Below are positions 1 through 12,300 of a stretch of 64,000 nucleotides of DNA, piece after piece. The position numbers and the translations under genes were made by a program. Below the pieces are notes generated by a model that was not told where the DNA came from, did no database searches, and worked only from the letters and a program-made list of their open reading frames with translations. The number at the start of each line of letters is the position of its first letter. The stretch's first letter is position 1. Origin of the DNA: Varroa destructor (lineage: Eukaryota; Arthropoda; Arachnida; Mesostigmata; Varroidae); the NCBI RefSeq assembly GCF_002443255.2, contig NW_019211455.1:35865472-35929471 (forward strand). Direction: 5' to 3'.

Positions 1-2160
1 TAACGAGTACCTTGATCTCCCCAGTTTCTGTGGAGTTATTGTTTTTTAAGGCACTATTGTAGTCTCAAGCACTCTTCTCTTACATCGACAATGCTTTGGT
101 TCCCCCAATGTTTCGGTATAACTAGCAGTTACCGTTTAGAGTGTATCCTAATTCTTTAGCAAGGCCCCCTGTAGATCTGAGGCATTTGTCGGTAATTTTT
201 CTTCTTTAAGGATGCTACCAATGATTATTTTTGTTTCCCTTCTATTTTGAAGTTTCAAATGCGGTTCATTTAGGACGCTCCTAGTTTTACTGCCAGTGGC
301 GCAACACTCAATACAGATATGGTCACTTGCGTTCTCTTCTTCAAGCACCTTTCATTCAGTCATCTGTTCTGTATGTCATGAAATTTGCCTAGGTCTCCTC
401 GCGACAGGAAAAGCGGCACTTCCACTTTGTTAAGTCGTGGGTGACTAACCATTCCATTAGGGCTCGCTTTCTTCTATTGGTCCCTCGTGATTCCCATGCC
501 TAACAATGTGCGCTAAAATCTCCCGAGAAGCTTATTGTCAAAGTATTGAGATTTCTTATTGATTCCTGTTGAACAAGTTCCGAGATTCAAGGTTGGCTAT
601 CAGCTCATCAAACAGCGTACCTAGTTTCCCAGTTATACGTTTTTGGACTACAGTAGCACGAAAACAACCTGCTTATATCTTCAAGCGTTATCCAGGAAAA
701 TTCTTTTCCTGACCCGCTTCTTCTATTTTTAATGTCATGGTCTAGAACACACAGAACAGCTAGTTTGCCTTCATCCAGTTCTCGTTTATCTGAGATGTCA
801 AAACGCTTGTCTCTCGTAACAGATATATATCTAATTTTTTTTTTTGAGACGCTGTCTTGTCTATCAGAACATGAATTAAAATGTTGCGGTTGGAGTGGAT
901 GTGAAGATCTTTGAAAATTTCTACCAAGAAATAGGCCTTTCTGAAGAGCTGTCGCGTATTTCTCGGCACGTTTTCTTTGTCCTTTTCATCTTAGGCCCTA
1001 AGTTTCTCAACGAGCTCTCTTCTATTAGAGCTGCCTATCTTTTCGGAACTACTGCCGACAGCTATCTGACCCATTACCTGCTTTTTTTGCCGTTGTCATC
1101 CTTTCCTTATAGAGGCGTCGATCTTGTCGTGGTGTGAGTCGCTTCAGCTGCAACATTAGTTCAAGATTCCGGTGATTAGCTGTTCATATTCTCGTGTACT
1201 CTGTATTGTCTTAAGGGTTATCTGCCTACTCTGTTTGCAGCTTTCCTTGTTACGTTGCGATATTACGTTCACATGCTTTTTAGAGATCATGTTCTTTAAC
1301 GACGACAATTATGGAAGAGCTCTCTTTTGGAATCCTGCCTTCTAATCGAGTTGCGTTTTTATACATTCTTTCGGGTCAGGCCATGTACATAAGCGTTTCA
1401 AACTCGTTTTTAGAGTCGCAGCTCCCAGTCAGCGTAACGATCTCTTTTTTCGCGTCTAAGTCGCCGTCCCCTTTTGAAAAATTCCACACTGGTCTGGCTC
1501 AAAAGGTGCATAAAACTTTCTGGTCTTACTGCTTTTTTTCTCTCGCCATCGTTTTCTGGAATAAACTTCGTTTTTCTTTTACTTTAAGGTCTTCCGCCGG
1601 AGGTGTAGTCGTTACCACTAACCAATAGGCAACGATGATTTTGACGTTCAGGTGCCTATTTTTCTTATAAAAGTGCACAAATCTTCCCCGAGATCAGTTA
1701 CCCCCTCTATACTTTTTAGAAACTGTTAGAATCGTTTTCCTCACCACTACCTAGTTCCAGAACGTTTGTGTGGTACAGAAGTGGCTGAAGTCGGGTACAG
1801 TCGTCCTCATAGATATTCAGTGTACCTTCTGCCGGCGTCTACCCTTTACTCTCGTCCCGGTTTGTAGCCTCCGTTGGTACTGCTACTTCTTTATCCCTCA
1901 TTTGCCCCGCATCAGGTCGCTTTTTTCTCTAGTACCTCCTTTGTTAGACGCTTTGATGACGTAACGGACATATTTATTTTCTCTAGAGATTTGCTTGTTT
2001 TTTCCATGAATGGCAGAAGAAAATGGACCGATGGTGTTGTACGGCAAAAGAACTGGTTCTTTAGTAACCTACATTTAAAATTTAAACGCCTTAGACCCTA
2101 CTTTCGACAATCTTCCCGGTTTTTCAGCTCAATTAAGGGGCGAAGGGTTCGAGCCGTCCT
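1..2160. other. Unassigned stretch with short open frames
   Basis: No gene is recognised here. The stretch has many pyrimidine-rich runs on the plus strand and several overlapping open frames of 60-105 codons on both strands, for example 1311-1628 plus and 760-969 minus. None shows a domain, and neighbouring frames break after short runs. The texture would suit a very old transposable-element body read on the minus strand, but I see no reverse transcriptase, transposase or terminal repeat, so this is only a guess. Confidence 0.3.
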
Positions 2161-2549
2161 GTAAGTTAAAGAAACCATACTTTTTACGTTTACTTTTAAA
2201 AGCTCGAGTTTCTAGCTCAAATCGGCCGCCTTAAATCTTATAGTAAGTATAGCATTACTCGATGCCATTTTTATACTTAGATAGAGCTTGGAGTTATGTT
2301 TATTAGTTAAATACAATTATCAGGAATAGAACATTTTTTAAAATAATGATTTCTGGGTATCAAGGTTGAGTGAAGCTATTGACCATAATTACCTATCAAT
2401 GTTACATAATGCCTAACCTATAACCGGGCGATTCAGCATTACCACTGTTTCATTGCTTCCAAAAAAAACAGCAGTGCTTAGATAACACACGAAATTACGA
2501 CAAAGCAGCATTATAAAAATTATATTTACGTCAATATACATAGTTCTCA

Positions 2550-2555
2550 TTTAAT
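2550..2555 (-). terminator. Possible ATTAAA poly(A) signal of ANAPC5
   Basis: On the minus strand this reads ATTAAA, about 50 nt after the ANAPC5 stop. No AATAAA is nearer. This is a weak motif-only call. Confidence 0.35.
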
Positions 2556-2602
2556 CAAGCCTGTCCCATTATGCTTCATTAAACGCGCCATGGGCTTTGA
2601 CA

Positions 2603-5115
2603 TCATATTCGAGTTACCATCTGACGAAACATCTTAGCAAATTCGTTTCGACGCTTAAAATCTTCACTGTCATGGCAACGTTTTGCAAGAAACTGCAGAG
2701 CTCGTTTAGCTTTGTAGAAGTCTCCCAAAGCCTGCCACTCTTCAAAGCATACCGTCATCTCTTCAATTGATTGTTCTCCATCTGCCACTTCTGCTTCGAT
2801 GCTTCTAAGAAGCAGTTTGTCCTCCTTGGATCCGTGCGATAAGATCATTGGAGTTACCGATTTTAAGGTACCCCGTAAGAGATCTTGAGAAAACCCAGCT
2901 CTTGCCTGAGCGCGAATTAGCTCGAGCTTGAACATTGCCTCTAGATATCGCAGGTGGAATCGGTCGCAAACGGCAAGACCACGTAAAATCAACTGTATGG
3001 CGTTGTCTCCCCCAGCGTCAATCAAAATCCTGGCCTGCAAAAGTCTTGACACAAGATTACAGTATGCGCCTGAGGAATCCTGCTCACTTTGCAATGAGTT
3101 GACCAGCTTTACAGCCTGCTCATAATTGCCCATCTGTTGCAATAATCTAACCCGGTAAAGCTGGGCATCCGAAGTGGACAGTAAAGCTAAAGAGGCAACA
3201 GCAGACTCACACTCCTCTATTTGATCTCTGTGAAGTGCACGTTCACATGTATTGCATAAAGCTGCCAACTCGACAAGGTGCTTCAATTCCGCGTACTCTG
3301 GAACCATTGAGCGTGCTACGTCTATAAGCTTTTGTGCTGTCTCATAATCATAGTCCAGTACGGCGTAACGTGCTACGAATACTAAGGCCATGATGGTACT
3401 TTCGTTAACTACTACCCAATCCCGGTGAGAGGGTGTTACCCGCGTTTGACTCAAGTGCAAGATGGCCTCGCAATGCAGCTTGGCATTCTGATGAAAACCG
3501 TAACCCACCCAAAGAATGGCAGAGCTTATTGCAAGGTTAACCTGCACCTCTGGAGCTTCCAGTTGTTTAGGGCATTTGCCTGTTAAGCTTTCAATACAAG
3601 TGCTAGGCGGACAACCACTCATAGCACCCAAGCGTGAAAGGGTTTGCAATCCGAGACTATACAATGACCACAGCTGTTGTTGACAGCTCTGCACGATCGA
3701 AGTCCTGATATAGCAGCTCATTACATCCTGATTGGTACGACAAAGCCATGCCAATGCATGTTGAAGGCATTCCTTGTCACTAGATTGTTGCGAAAGATCG
3801 ATGCATTCCTTTAAAGCAAGCTCAGCCTGTTTCATGTGTCCAAACCGTCTATGGACCATAGCTAAGTTTAGCAGTGCATAGCGGAACTTTTTCCCCGCAA
3901 TATTTCTTTTCAATAGAAAATGCTTATGACAGTCCTCTATGGCGGATACGTATTCTCCAAACGTTAGATGGTTCATAAATGACAGATAGTACACTTCGGC
4001 CATGTCTGGACTGCTACGTAGTATTTGAACAATTTCGCGGTGCAGTTCTTTCGGCGGAAGTCCAGCAGCAGGGTTGTCTCGAAGTTTTTGCCCTTGCCGT
4101 CTAAGAAATGCTCGTGCTTTTTCCTTGCCATATAGAGCCATTACGGACTCGTCAAGTACACTTGGTCCCTCATCGCCGTCATCTGCTGCCGTATCAATAG
4201 CCATTGAGACATCATCAAGCGTAACTTGACCTAAAGGTTGGTCTACCTCCGCAAGACAGCGTCCACTTGTTTCCTCATCAACGTATCGTGCTACCCGATG
4301 TGCGAACTGAACATGTGAAGTAAAGTCCAATGATCCGACTGCTAAAGCAAGTTTTCGAAGAAACTTTCCAACAGCCGAATTTCGATGAACCACACAGAGT
4401 TCCGAATTTATGTTGGTATCCGCAAACAATCTTTCGATCTCTCTGATTTTAAGAAGAATCGCGTCCATGCCCTCAGCACGTAGTAAACTCATATCACGAA
4501 TTAATCCTGCGTAAATTGCAGGATGTAATGCCTTCGAGCACACGTTAAGCAATTCCTGAAAAATAAAATTGGGAAACATTTCTTTAGTATGTGGTGTAGA
4601 GCCACTAGGTTTAAACAAATGGGTAAGGAGCATGTTTCTCGTGGACATGATTTAACGGAACTGACAAAAAAAAAAAGTATTTCATAGTCAAATGTGGGAA
4701 TTTCGTATGGTTTGCAGCAGTTCGTAGAAGACCATTCATCATATAACAAGTTATAGACGCAGAAGTGATCAATACGTCATGGTTATTCAGGGGTCCTATA
4801 TTAACATCATAGGGCTACAGGCCCTGAGTACTGTACCTGGTATCCCATGTCTGCCTGATTGATAAGTCGCAGAAACAGAAACATTGCGTTACGCTGCTGC
4901 GCTCTAGTTAATTTCAATGGAAGCTGCGCTGAATCGAACGGCTTTATCTGCAGCAAACGTTGATGACATTGGCCCAACACAGCCACTCCTACAGATAAAC
5001 TATACGGCGTTAGCGAGAAATCTCGCCGAAACCGTTCCGATACAGAATATGCGCACTCCATCTGTAAAGATGAATTTCTCATAAGTTCACTTAACTTTAT
5101 AAGATGGCTACTCAT
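2603..5115 (-). CDS. ANAPC5: Anaphase-promoting complex subunit 5 (APC5)
   Basis: This is a scaffold subunit of the APC/C, the nuclear and cytosolic ubiquitin ligase that marks securin and mitotic cyclins for destruction. There are two exons: 5115-4837, then 4555-2603 with the stop. The junction is a CAG/GTACAG donor and a TTTTTCAG/GAATTG acceptor, phase 0, giving a 281-nt intron. The product is 743 residues; human APC5 is 755. The best match to the family is at residues about 315-365, where RYALLNLAMVHRRFGH and QAELALKECI mirror the human TPR-like region. The C-terminal RRNEFAKMFRQM also matches the family end. Exon 1 carries the N-terminal helical segment (TPYSLSVGVAVLG). The open frame extends upstream to a TTG at 5136, so I chose the first ATG, at 5115. 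An ATG at 4648 continues the exon 2 frame but lies in the intron. The nearest gene, WDR4, ends 4.2 kb away on the same strand. Confidence 0.95.
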
Positions 5116-5136
5116 GGCAAAAACGTTTCTATTCAA

Positions 5137-8100
5137 AATAATGCTTTCTTTTTGTTGAGAAATTCACGGCCTGATGCTTTTGTAGTCTTCACGCCAGCAT
5201 TCTCGTACTTGGAACCCACAGTTCGTGAAAAAATTTTACGTGAGATGAAAGCTTTAAGTTACTATACAGTTTAGGAACATCATACAATCTTTCGTTTTAT
5301 GCTCTCTGTGCCGTTTTAAAGTTTAGGTGTTTTTGTATAGAAATTAAAATATAAGTCTATAGCATATATTTCAAACGTGAGCTTTTACAGGGTTTGGGCA
5401 TAAAGAAATGCGCCAATGCTCTCGCTGATTCAGAACCGTGGATCGTGGTATTGAAAGCACTTGATATGTGATAAGCTTAATTTAGTAAAATGCACTACGT
5501 CCGTACTGGTCCTAATGCTTTTTATAATTGCAATAGCCAATGAAGTACGCTATGAATAGCATGGGGAAAAGAGGGTTCAGTAAGTTCACAAAAAGTCAAA
5601 CGACGTTATTCCAAGAAGATAATGAGTTGCAATGTATGATAAAGTCATAATAAGGTTTCAGCAGAATAATGCTTTTATTAAAATAAATATTAAAGGATCA
5701 GAAAAATATTTAAATTAAGACACCTTTTAAACAACTTTTAAAGGCAGTTCGAAAAGAAATCCCAAAAAAGAAACAATCTTGAAAGCTGTGAGAAAATAAG
5801 GATTTTTCAAATATTCTTATTACAAAATCTAATTATGAGCGGTTTAATTAAAAAGAAAAATACGTAATTGAATTTAAAAAGGAGCCAGGGCTAACTGCTC
5901 CACAGGAACCTGCCTTTTTATAGGTTGGGAAGAACATAGTGAATACTTTCGGAGTAAAGTTCCACTACCTGTTGGTGTTAGCTATGATCATATTAAGCAA
6001 TTTTAAAAGTCGATCGTTTTTTATTTTTCGTTCTACTACCAATAAGATACCAAACCGCAGCTTTCCACTCACATGTCATTCCTATATATTTGAAAATGTC
6101 TGTTAATATTGTTTCTAAGAATGTTAAACGTTGGACTAATCAAGTATTTTATAAGTGCATTATACCTAAGAGCCTTATTTTTTATCAACTATTCAGGATG
6201 CCGACAATAATTCAATTTGTTTTCGAAACCAATCCAATTCTCTACCTAAATAATAAACTACAGTTGTATAAAAAAGAAACGCCATTCTTGTATTTCAAGA
6301 TAACTCTGCTTATAACGGCGCAACCTTTATTTTTGTTTTTGAGATGCACGTACACATGCTGGAATCTGAAACCATTCACTAGGAGGTAATTAGTCAAGCT
6401 CTTAGCAGACTTGTTGTAGAAACTCATGAGAAATTATAAAACTTACGTTTACCCATACGGGTTTTGTCTTGGAACTACAGGGGCAGAAACGGATCGCCGT
6501 ATCAACCTCTCTGCATTCCATGAAGGATTTACTACTGAAAGCACAGTGAGCGGTTGGTTTAGGAAACCTTGAGTTCGCAATTAGATCTTCTGGAAAAAGC
6601 TATGTGAATGCGAGTAATAAGTGTTGAAAGATCTGTTGGAAACCACCCCATCTTCAAGTTTCTAGTGTTAGCACTCAGGTTTAGCGTACTTAAAAATACA
6701 GTACTCAGTTTATCACCTTGTTGAAACTAGTGTGACAAAAAATTGTAAAATGATTTAAGCGAGGATCAAAAACAAAAACGTAGAAACGCTTGTTACTCTT
6801 TGCACTCACGTTATTAAATTGTGACTCGTGATGGATTTTTCACGATAACCGCAGATGGTCACACGGACAAAGGCACGCAACTAAGCTGGTGGAGCAAATG
6901 TACACCTGTTCACTGTATCTATTTAGTGGTTTAATAGAGGTGTTCTTTACTAGAACTTCATGAGTGTTGATTCGTACACTACGGCTCAAGTGTAACCTCA
7001 ACAACTGGACGGAATGATTAACAAGGGAGATAATAAATAACTAAAGCTAATTAGCAGAGCTAAACCATTTATATCGCACGATAACGCTCGACCTTACACT
7101 TTGAAGATCAAGATGGTGAAAATCCGATGGCTACGGTTGAACGAGTTCTGTTATTTGCCATATTCAGCGGACATTACCCGCGTAGATAATCGACTTTTCA
7201 TAGCTCAATTGAAAGTGAAAGAAATAAGCTTATGAAAAAGCTCTGAAGAAATTTCAAGATTATTATCTCGGCATTTTATACTGAACGACCTAGGATGCTC
7301 ATAAAACTAACATTAATAAATCGATGAGACGAATTGGGGCGGATTCAACTCAAATTCAGAATTACCGCTTTTACTTACCAATACTGAAATATACGTAATT
7401 AGGGAATTAACATTAGTAACAGCGACATAACATTGTTGGATAGATTCGACAAGAATAGCATAAAAACATTGTAAAACATTTCATCATTAACGCCGTTCGA
7501 TCCAACTACATGGTAGACGTATTGTTTATTGTTGTGCTTTGCTCAAGCTGGTCGTCAGTGAGCCCAACGGGAGCCCCAAGTGCCCTCTCCATTAACCCGC
7601 AAAATTTTAAAACGTTGTGTGGTCCACGCTTAGATGTCAAATGAGTTGCGAAAGCTCATAACTGAATCGACAAAAGTCAGGAGCAGCAAGCATAAGCTTT
7701 GCGTAAATAGGCAAGCGTTTACTTCTAGGAGGATGTTCTACCGGAAGTTCTAGTAAAAACCAGCAAGAATTCAGCTCATTGATCAACAAAAGGAAAGGAA
7801 TACGAAAATGGGAGAACAGATCAAGACTGAACTAGTAGATCATAAAGGGTATTAATGAAGACAAATGTCCAAACATATCACGACACTGTACAACTTAAAA
7901 CCAAATTTTCTTTCTAAACACACGGGCATTCTATTTTTTTTTTTTACTTGTTTTCTAGTTTACTCTAGCAGCTTACTACCAAAAGCATTTTAAAGCTGTT
8001 GAAAAGTACTCTAGCAACATCTCGCCTAAAATAAGAGTTTTGGCGGTTCTGCGTGCAGTAACGTTTGTCCGATCTTATTCAGAACATGAATTACTGTACT

Positions 8101-9291
8101 ATAAGCTATATATTAAGAAAGGGAAACGTGGCGAGCCAATAAATGTTATTAACCATAGCATTTTTAATATTTTTAACACATGGACTGACCGCGAATGCTA
8201 GGGTGAAGATGAAGACCTGTTGGTAGAACTGCAACATAGTGGCCTTGAGGTAAGACCCATACATTGCAGGTTAGATGTTTTCTAGACAGGCTATCTAAAG
8301 CACTGCCTAACGACTCAAAGATCGGACATAAAACTCAAAGCATTATTGCGCATATGGACTCGGCTTTGCGTATATCGCAACGTTTCTATTGCAGGTATGA
8401 AAACTGAACACGCAGGCATGACTACGATGTGCACCTACGCTTGTCTTAAACTCCGTAACTGCACGAATCACGTGGGATAATTATAGAACTCATGCGAAAG
8501 TGGAGTCAGTTAAACTTACATAGAGCTCACTAGATTAGAGAGAGCGTTGCATGGATAGGGCGATCAACAGGCCAGTTTGAAGTAAGGCTGAGCAACAAAT
8601 ATGGAGCTTTTTTGTGCTTCTATATAGTTGGCCTGCTACGAATGAAAAAAAATTCCGAGTGGTAGCAGAGTACAGACAGGTGGAACACAAAGAACAAACA
8701 CGACGGCAAGAAGGCTGTTAAATCAACTGTTGCCGCTAGTCTGTCGATATAATTCGATATTATTGGATAGGATATTGTAATACTATAATTATAGAATGAT
8801 TTCGTGTAATTGTTGTTAATTACACGAAATCATTCTAATTAGCAAATTAAAGTACCTAAATACTTCTGAGTATACTACAGCTTCTTTAAAATGAAAGTAT
8901 CCGTTATACATTCTTCAACAGTAACATGCTATTTTATTATGGATTCACATTTATGACAGTCCTTCATATGGATTACAGATTTTTATGGTACGACCGTATT
9001 TACAAATAATACCTACTTTTTAGACTGAGAGGGCTCTGCTCAAGCACCATCGAAAATACGCTTTAATAAGAAAAGTATGCTATGAAGAAGATAAACGGGA
9101 CGACATTTCCAACGCCTCTTCTTATCGTGTACTTTCAATTCTAGTGCCAAAAACATTCACAATGTCAGAGCAAACACATAGTTTGGTTGTAAATAAAATA
9201 GTTGGTTTTCTGGAATCAGCAAGTTTGGTATGCTTCGTTCGCTTAGCAGTTATTCATTAAATCATTTCTGCGATTCTTTGTCATTCACAGG
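5137..9291. other. Intergenic, ANAPC5 promoter side to WDR4 3' side
   Basis: This AT-rich stretch has no supported gene. The two overlapping open frames near 6090-6427 have no recognisable domain. The only structured element I see is the perfect inverted repeat at 8793-8836. The ANAPC5 promoter should lie just above 5115, but I see no clear core motif. Confidence 0.5.
8793..8836. repeat. Perfect 19-bp inverted repeat, 6-nt loop
   Basis: The arms 8793-8811 and 8818-8836 are exact reverse complements (agaatgatttcgtgtaatt and its complement) around the loop gttgtt. Transcribed from either strand it would fold into a stable hairpin. It is about 460 bp beyond the WDR4 poly(A) signal. It could be a relic of a foldback element. 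I see no target-site duplication. Confidence 0.85.
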
Positions 9292-9297
9292 TTTATT
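9292..9297 (-). terminator. AATAAA poly(A) signal of WDR4
   Basis: The minus strand reads AATAAA about 25 nt after the WDR4 stop at 9322. Position and sequence fit a canonical, very short 3' UTR. Confidence 0.7.
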
Positions 9298-9321
9298 AAC
9301 GCATGCGTCTCAATATCGTTG

Positions 9322-12300
9322 CTAGATCTTTTCCGTAGTACTTTTTACGTTGTTTCTTCTTTGAATTTCTTCACGCCGTCTTTTACGTTTGAAGTACTCC
9401 TCAACGTTATCAAACCATTGTTTGAAAAGAACATCCAGATCGGGGTCGACTTCAGTAACACCTGTTACAAAACAGAAAAGTTGTAGCGGCATCACTTCGT
9501 AAGGTTTAAATAGGGCAACGTTGTAGTACATAGCACGAAATAAAAACCTTTAATAAGAATAAAAAAGATGTTTCCAGTAGAATCTTTAATAATCTTTCTT
9601 CGGAGGAGGCTAAATATATAAAAAATTTATTTGTGCATCAATAAATGCAATAAATAAATTAACTAAAAATGTCGAGTCTGCCCCTGGTTGCAATAACAGT
9701 TATACTAAAACTAACTCATAACTTCAGTACCATACAGTTAATTTCATTTCATCTCTTGTTTGGCATTAAAACCACGTATTCTTCGGCGTTAACTAGGCTC
9801 ACTTGACAGTAGCATTCACCGTTTTGACTTACATCAGGCTTTTCGATGACTCAATTGAAATAATGTCATCTATAGAAGTCTATCTTAAAGAAGAAACTTA
9901 AAATGAAAAAAAGTACGAAACCTTAATTCCACATTCATTATCATTGTTATTGCTAAGTGCATTGTATATTTTAATCCCTTATTTCATAAAAATCTCCAAC
10001 GGTTGCTACAGTACAAACAGTAAACATCGAGAGATACGTTAAGATGTTACCGTACATTCAAGTTAAAGAACTTTATGAATGTAGGACTGAAGTGATGTCA
10101 CACATCATACGCATAATAGCATGCGCATTCAATATGTTGCATTCGATGCATGCAATAATGTAAAAAAGCAGTAATAAAAGCGGCACATGCTGATAGCGAC
10201 TGAGACCTTGCCAGTAGACTCAAATAGGTATTGAACTTTCACTCTCAAGATCCCCTCAAACATCATAACACATATTAGCATGAGTAATGCGTGACTTCAC
10301 ATACATAGGCGCAGAATAACACACTTATATGCGGACGTTCGTCTATATGTCAGATCCTATGCATTTAAGCTATTGACAAGTGGCTGAGTACAAGTGTGAC
10401 TGGGCATGGCTTATAGATGGTTCAGTTGTCTAAAATGTTACGATGCGAAGCTATCTACAGAAGCTCAGCCAACTCAGCGGTTCAATAAATATAATCGTAC
10501 TCGACCGCCGTCCATATTCACTGCTTTAACTATACTGAAAGCGATTCCGAAGACCCGGAAGGCCTTTATGTTTCGAGTTCTACGTCTTCTCCTCCCTACG
10601 GTATCGGCGTTAAGCATCTGACCAGATGGCTAGCTTCTAGCACGAAACGAAGTTTGTCTATGCCCGAGAAAGGCTAACGTATTTGAACGATATCTCTCTA
10701 AAGAACTATTACTACTACTAAACTTTGCGTATTTTCTAGCATGCATAGATTATATTTTTCTAAATATATACCTCTAGCTTCCCTCTAAAATTAAGAACAT
10801 GCCAGAGAAAAACGTATCCACTGCCAGCAAACTCTCGCTGTTACGTGGATGACGTTGGACTGCTGATCAACATGGGCAAAACAGAGCCGTGAAGTTCTAT
10901 CTGGTGAAGGTCGCTGTGTTGCTTCCAGCATGGCCCGTAGGCAGAATCACCTCTAATATGTGAATACCGTCGAGTATCTAAGAGGGATCATGCCAGAGAA
11001 CGGTCAAACCTTCGCACAGCACATTATGGACGGAGTACAATGAGCGAGGATTTCTAATATAATAATGTCAAATCATTTCCTAGTTTTCTTCTAAGTAATG
11101 GTGCTTATGATAGCCTTTTGCAGAATCCAAAGTGCCTACATATGTCTCTTATCAAAGCAGTTCGACAAACTTCCAAATCAAATCTTCGTTCTTATAGCAT
11201 ACCATAAGAACACATTTTTCATCGTTGAATGATTATGTGTGTCGTCTAGGCAACCTAGTGCTACTTGTAGAAGATTTAAAATGCAAATTCACACTCTGTC
11301 CGTTCAAAACTTTTCCGTGGAGGGGAATGAAAAAACCTGTTTTGACTTTCGTAATACGGAAACTATTACTAATGCAGCCTGAAAAAAAGCGCCGGAAAGA
11401 ACAAACCGGCACATAGTTCGACGTTTCGCAGCATATGGGTTTCATCACATCATACGTAGGACAATGGATTTTTATTCGCCAGGGGCTATGTATATCTGTA
11501 TAAGATGTGACGCAATATTGCATGTGCTGTCATACTTTGCAGTAACATCGTTAGGCAGTCTCTCTGACCGGACGTATCAATCTAAAAATTTTTCATTCAA
11601 AATAAATAAACTATATGTATACAAGACGAAACGCGCCAAAATGCGTCGATATAGACTGATCAAAAGAAAGTCCAATATTCATGCAAAATAACGACGCATC
11701 AATGAATCGACGGGAAAGAAGAGTAAACCTACAAGGATAACCGCTTCAATAGCTTATAGTAACTACTATTGAGTAGGCAGAAATAGCAACAAATGTGAAA
11801 ATTTATGACTACGGCAGCAATTATAAATTACTGAAAAAATAAAAAAAAATACTGACAACTTAACTATACAATATACATAGACAATTTGATTAAGGAAGCT
11901 ACAGTTGAACAGTTTGGATTGACAGATGGACTGAAAGCATTACGAAAAACTGTAAGCTAGTATGAGTGATGGGCTCCTCCAGATCCTTGGTGTTCAAACG
12001 CGCATCAACTTCATAGAGTATATATATATTCCCTAACATTTCCAATGAAGGTTTTTACTACTACTACCTTTATTCAAACTGGTCACAATAATTCCTGTCT
12101 TTCGGGCTGAGCGCGACATGGCAGCCGGAGATAATAAAGGCCAATTGTTTGTTTTTTGCGGCTCTTTTAATACATGATAACTAACTAACTAACTACGATG
12201 CATTTAAGACTTACATATCTTACCCGTACTATGCAATTCCATCTTTAGGGATGCTAGTCAACAAAATTCGCGTTCGCATTCAAGAATATTCTACAATTAA

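Noticed and set aside
4556..4648. ANAPC5 starting at the ATG at 4648
   Set aside because: The segment has a strong acceptor at its end and no family similarity; exon 1 at 4837-5115 supplies the conserved N-terminus instead.
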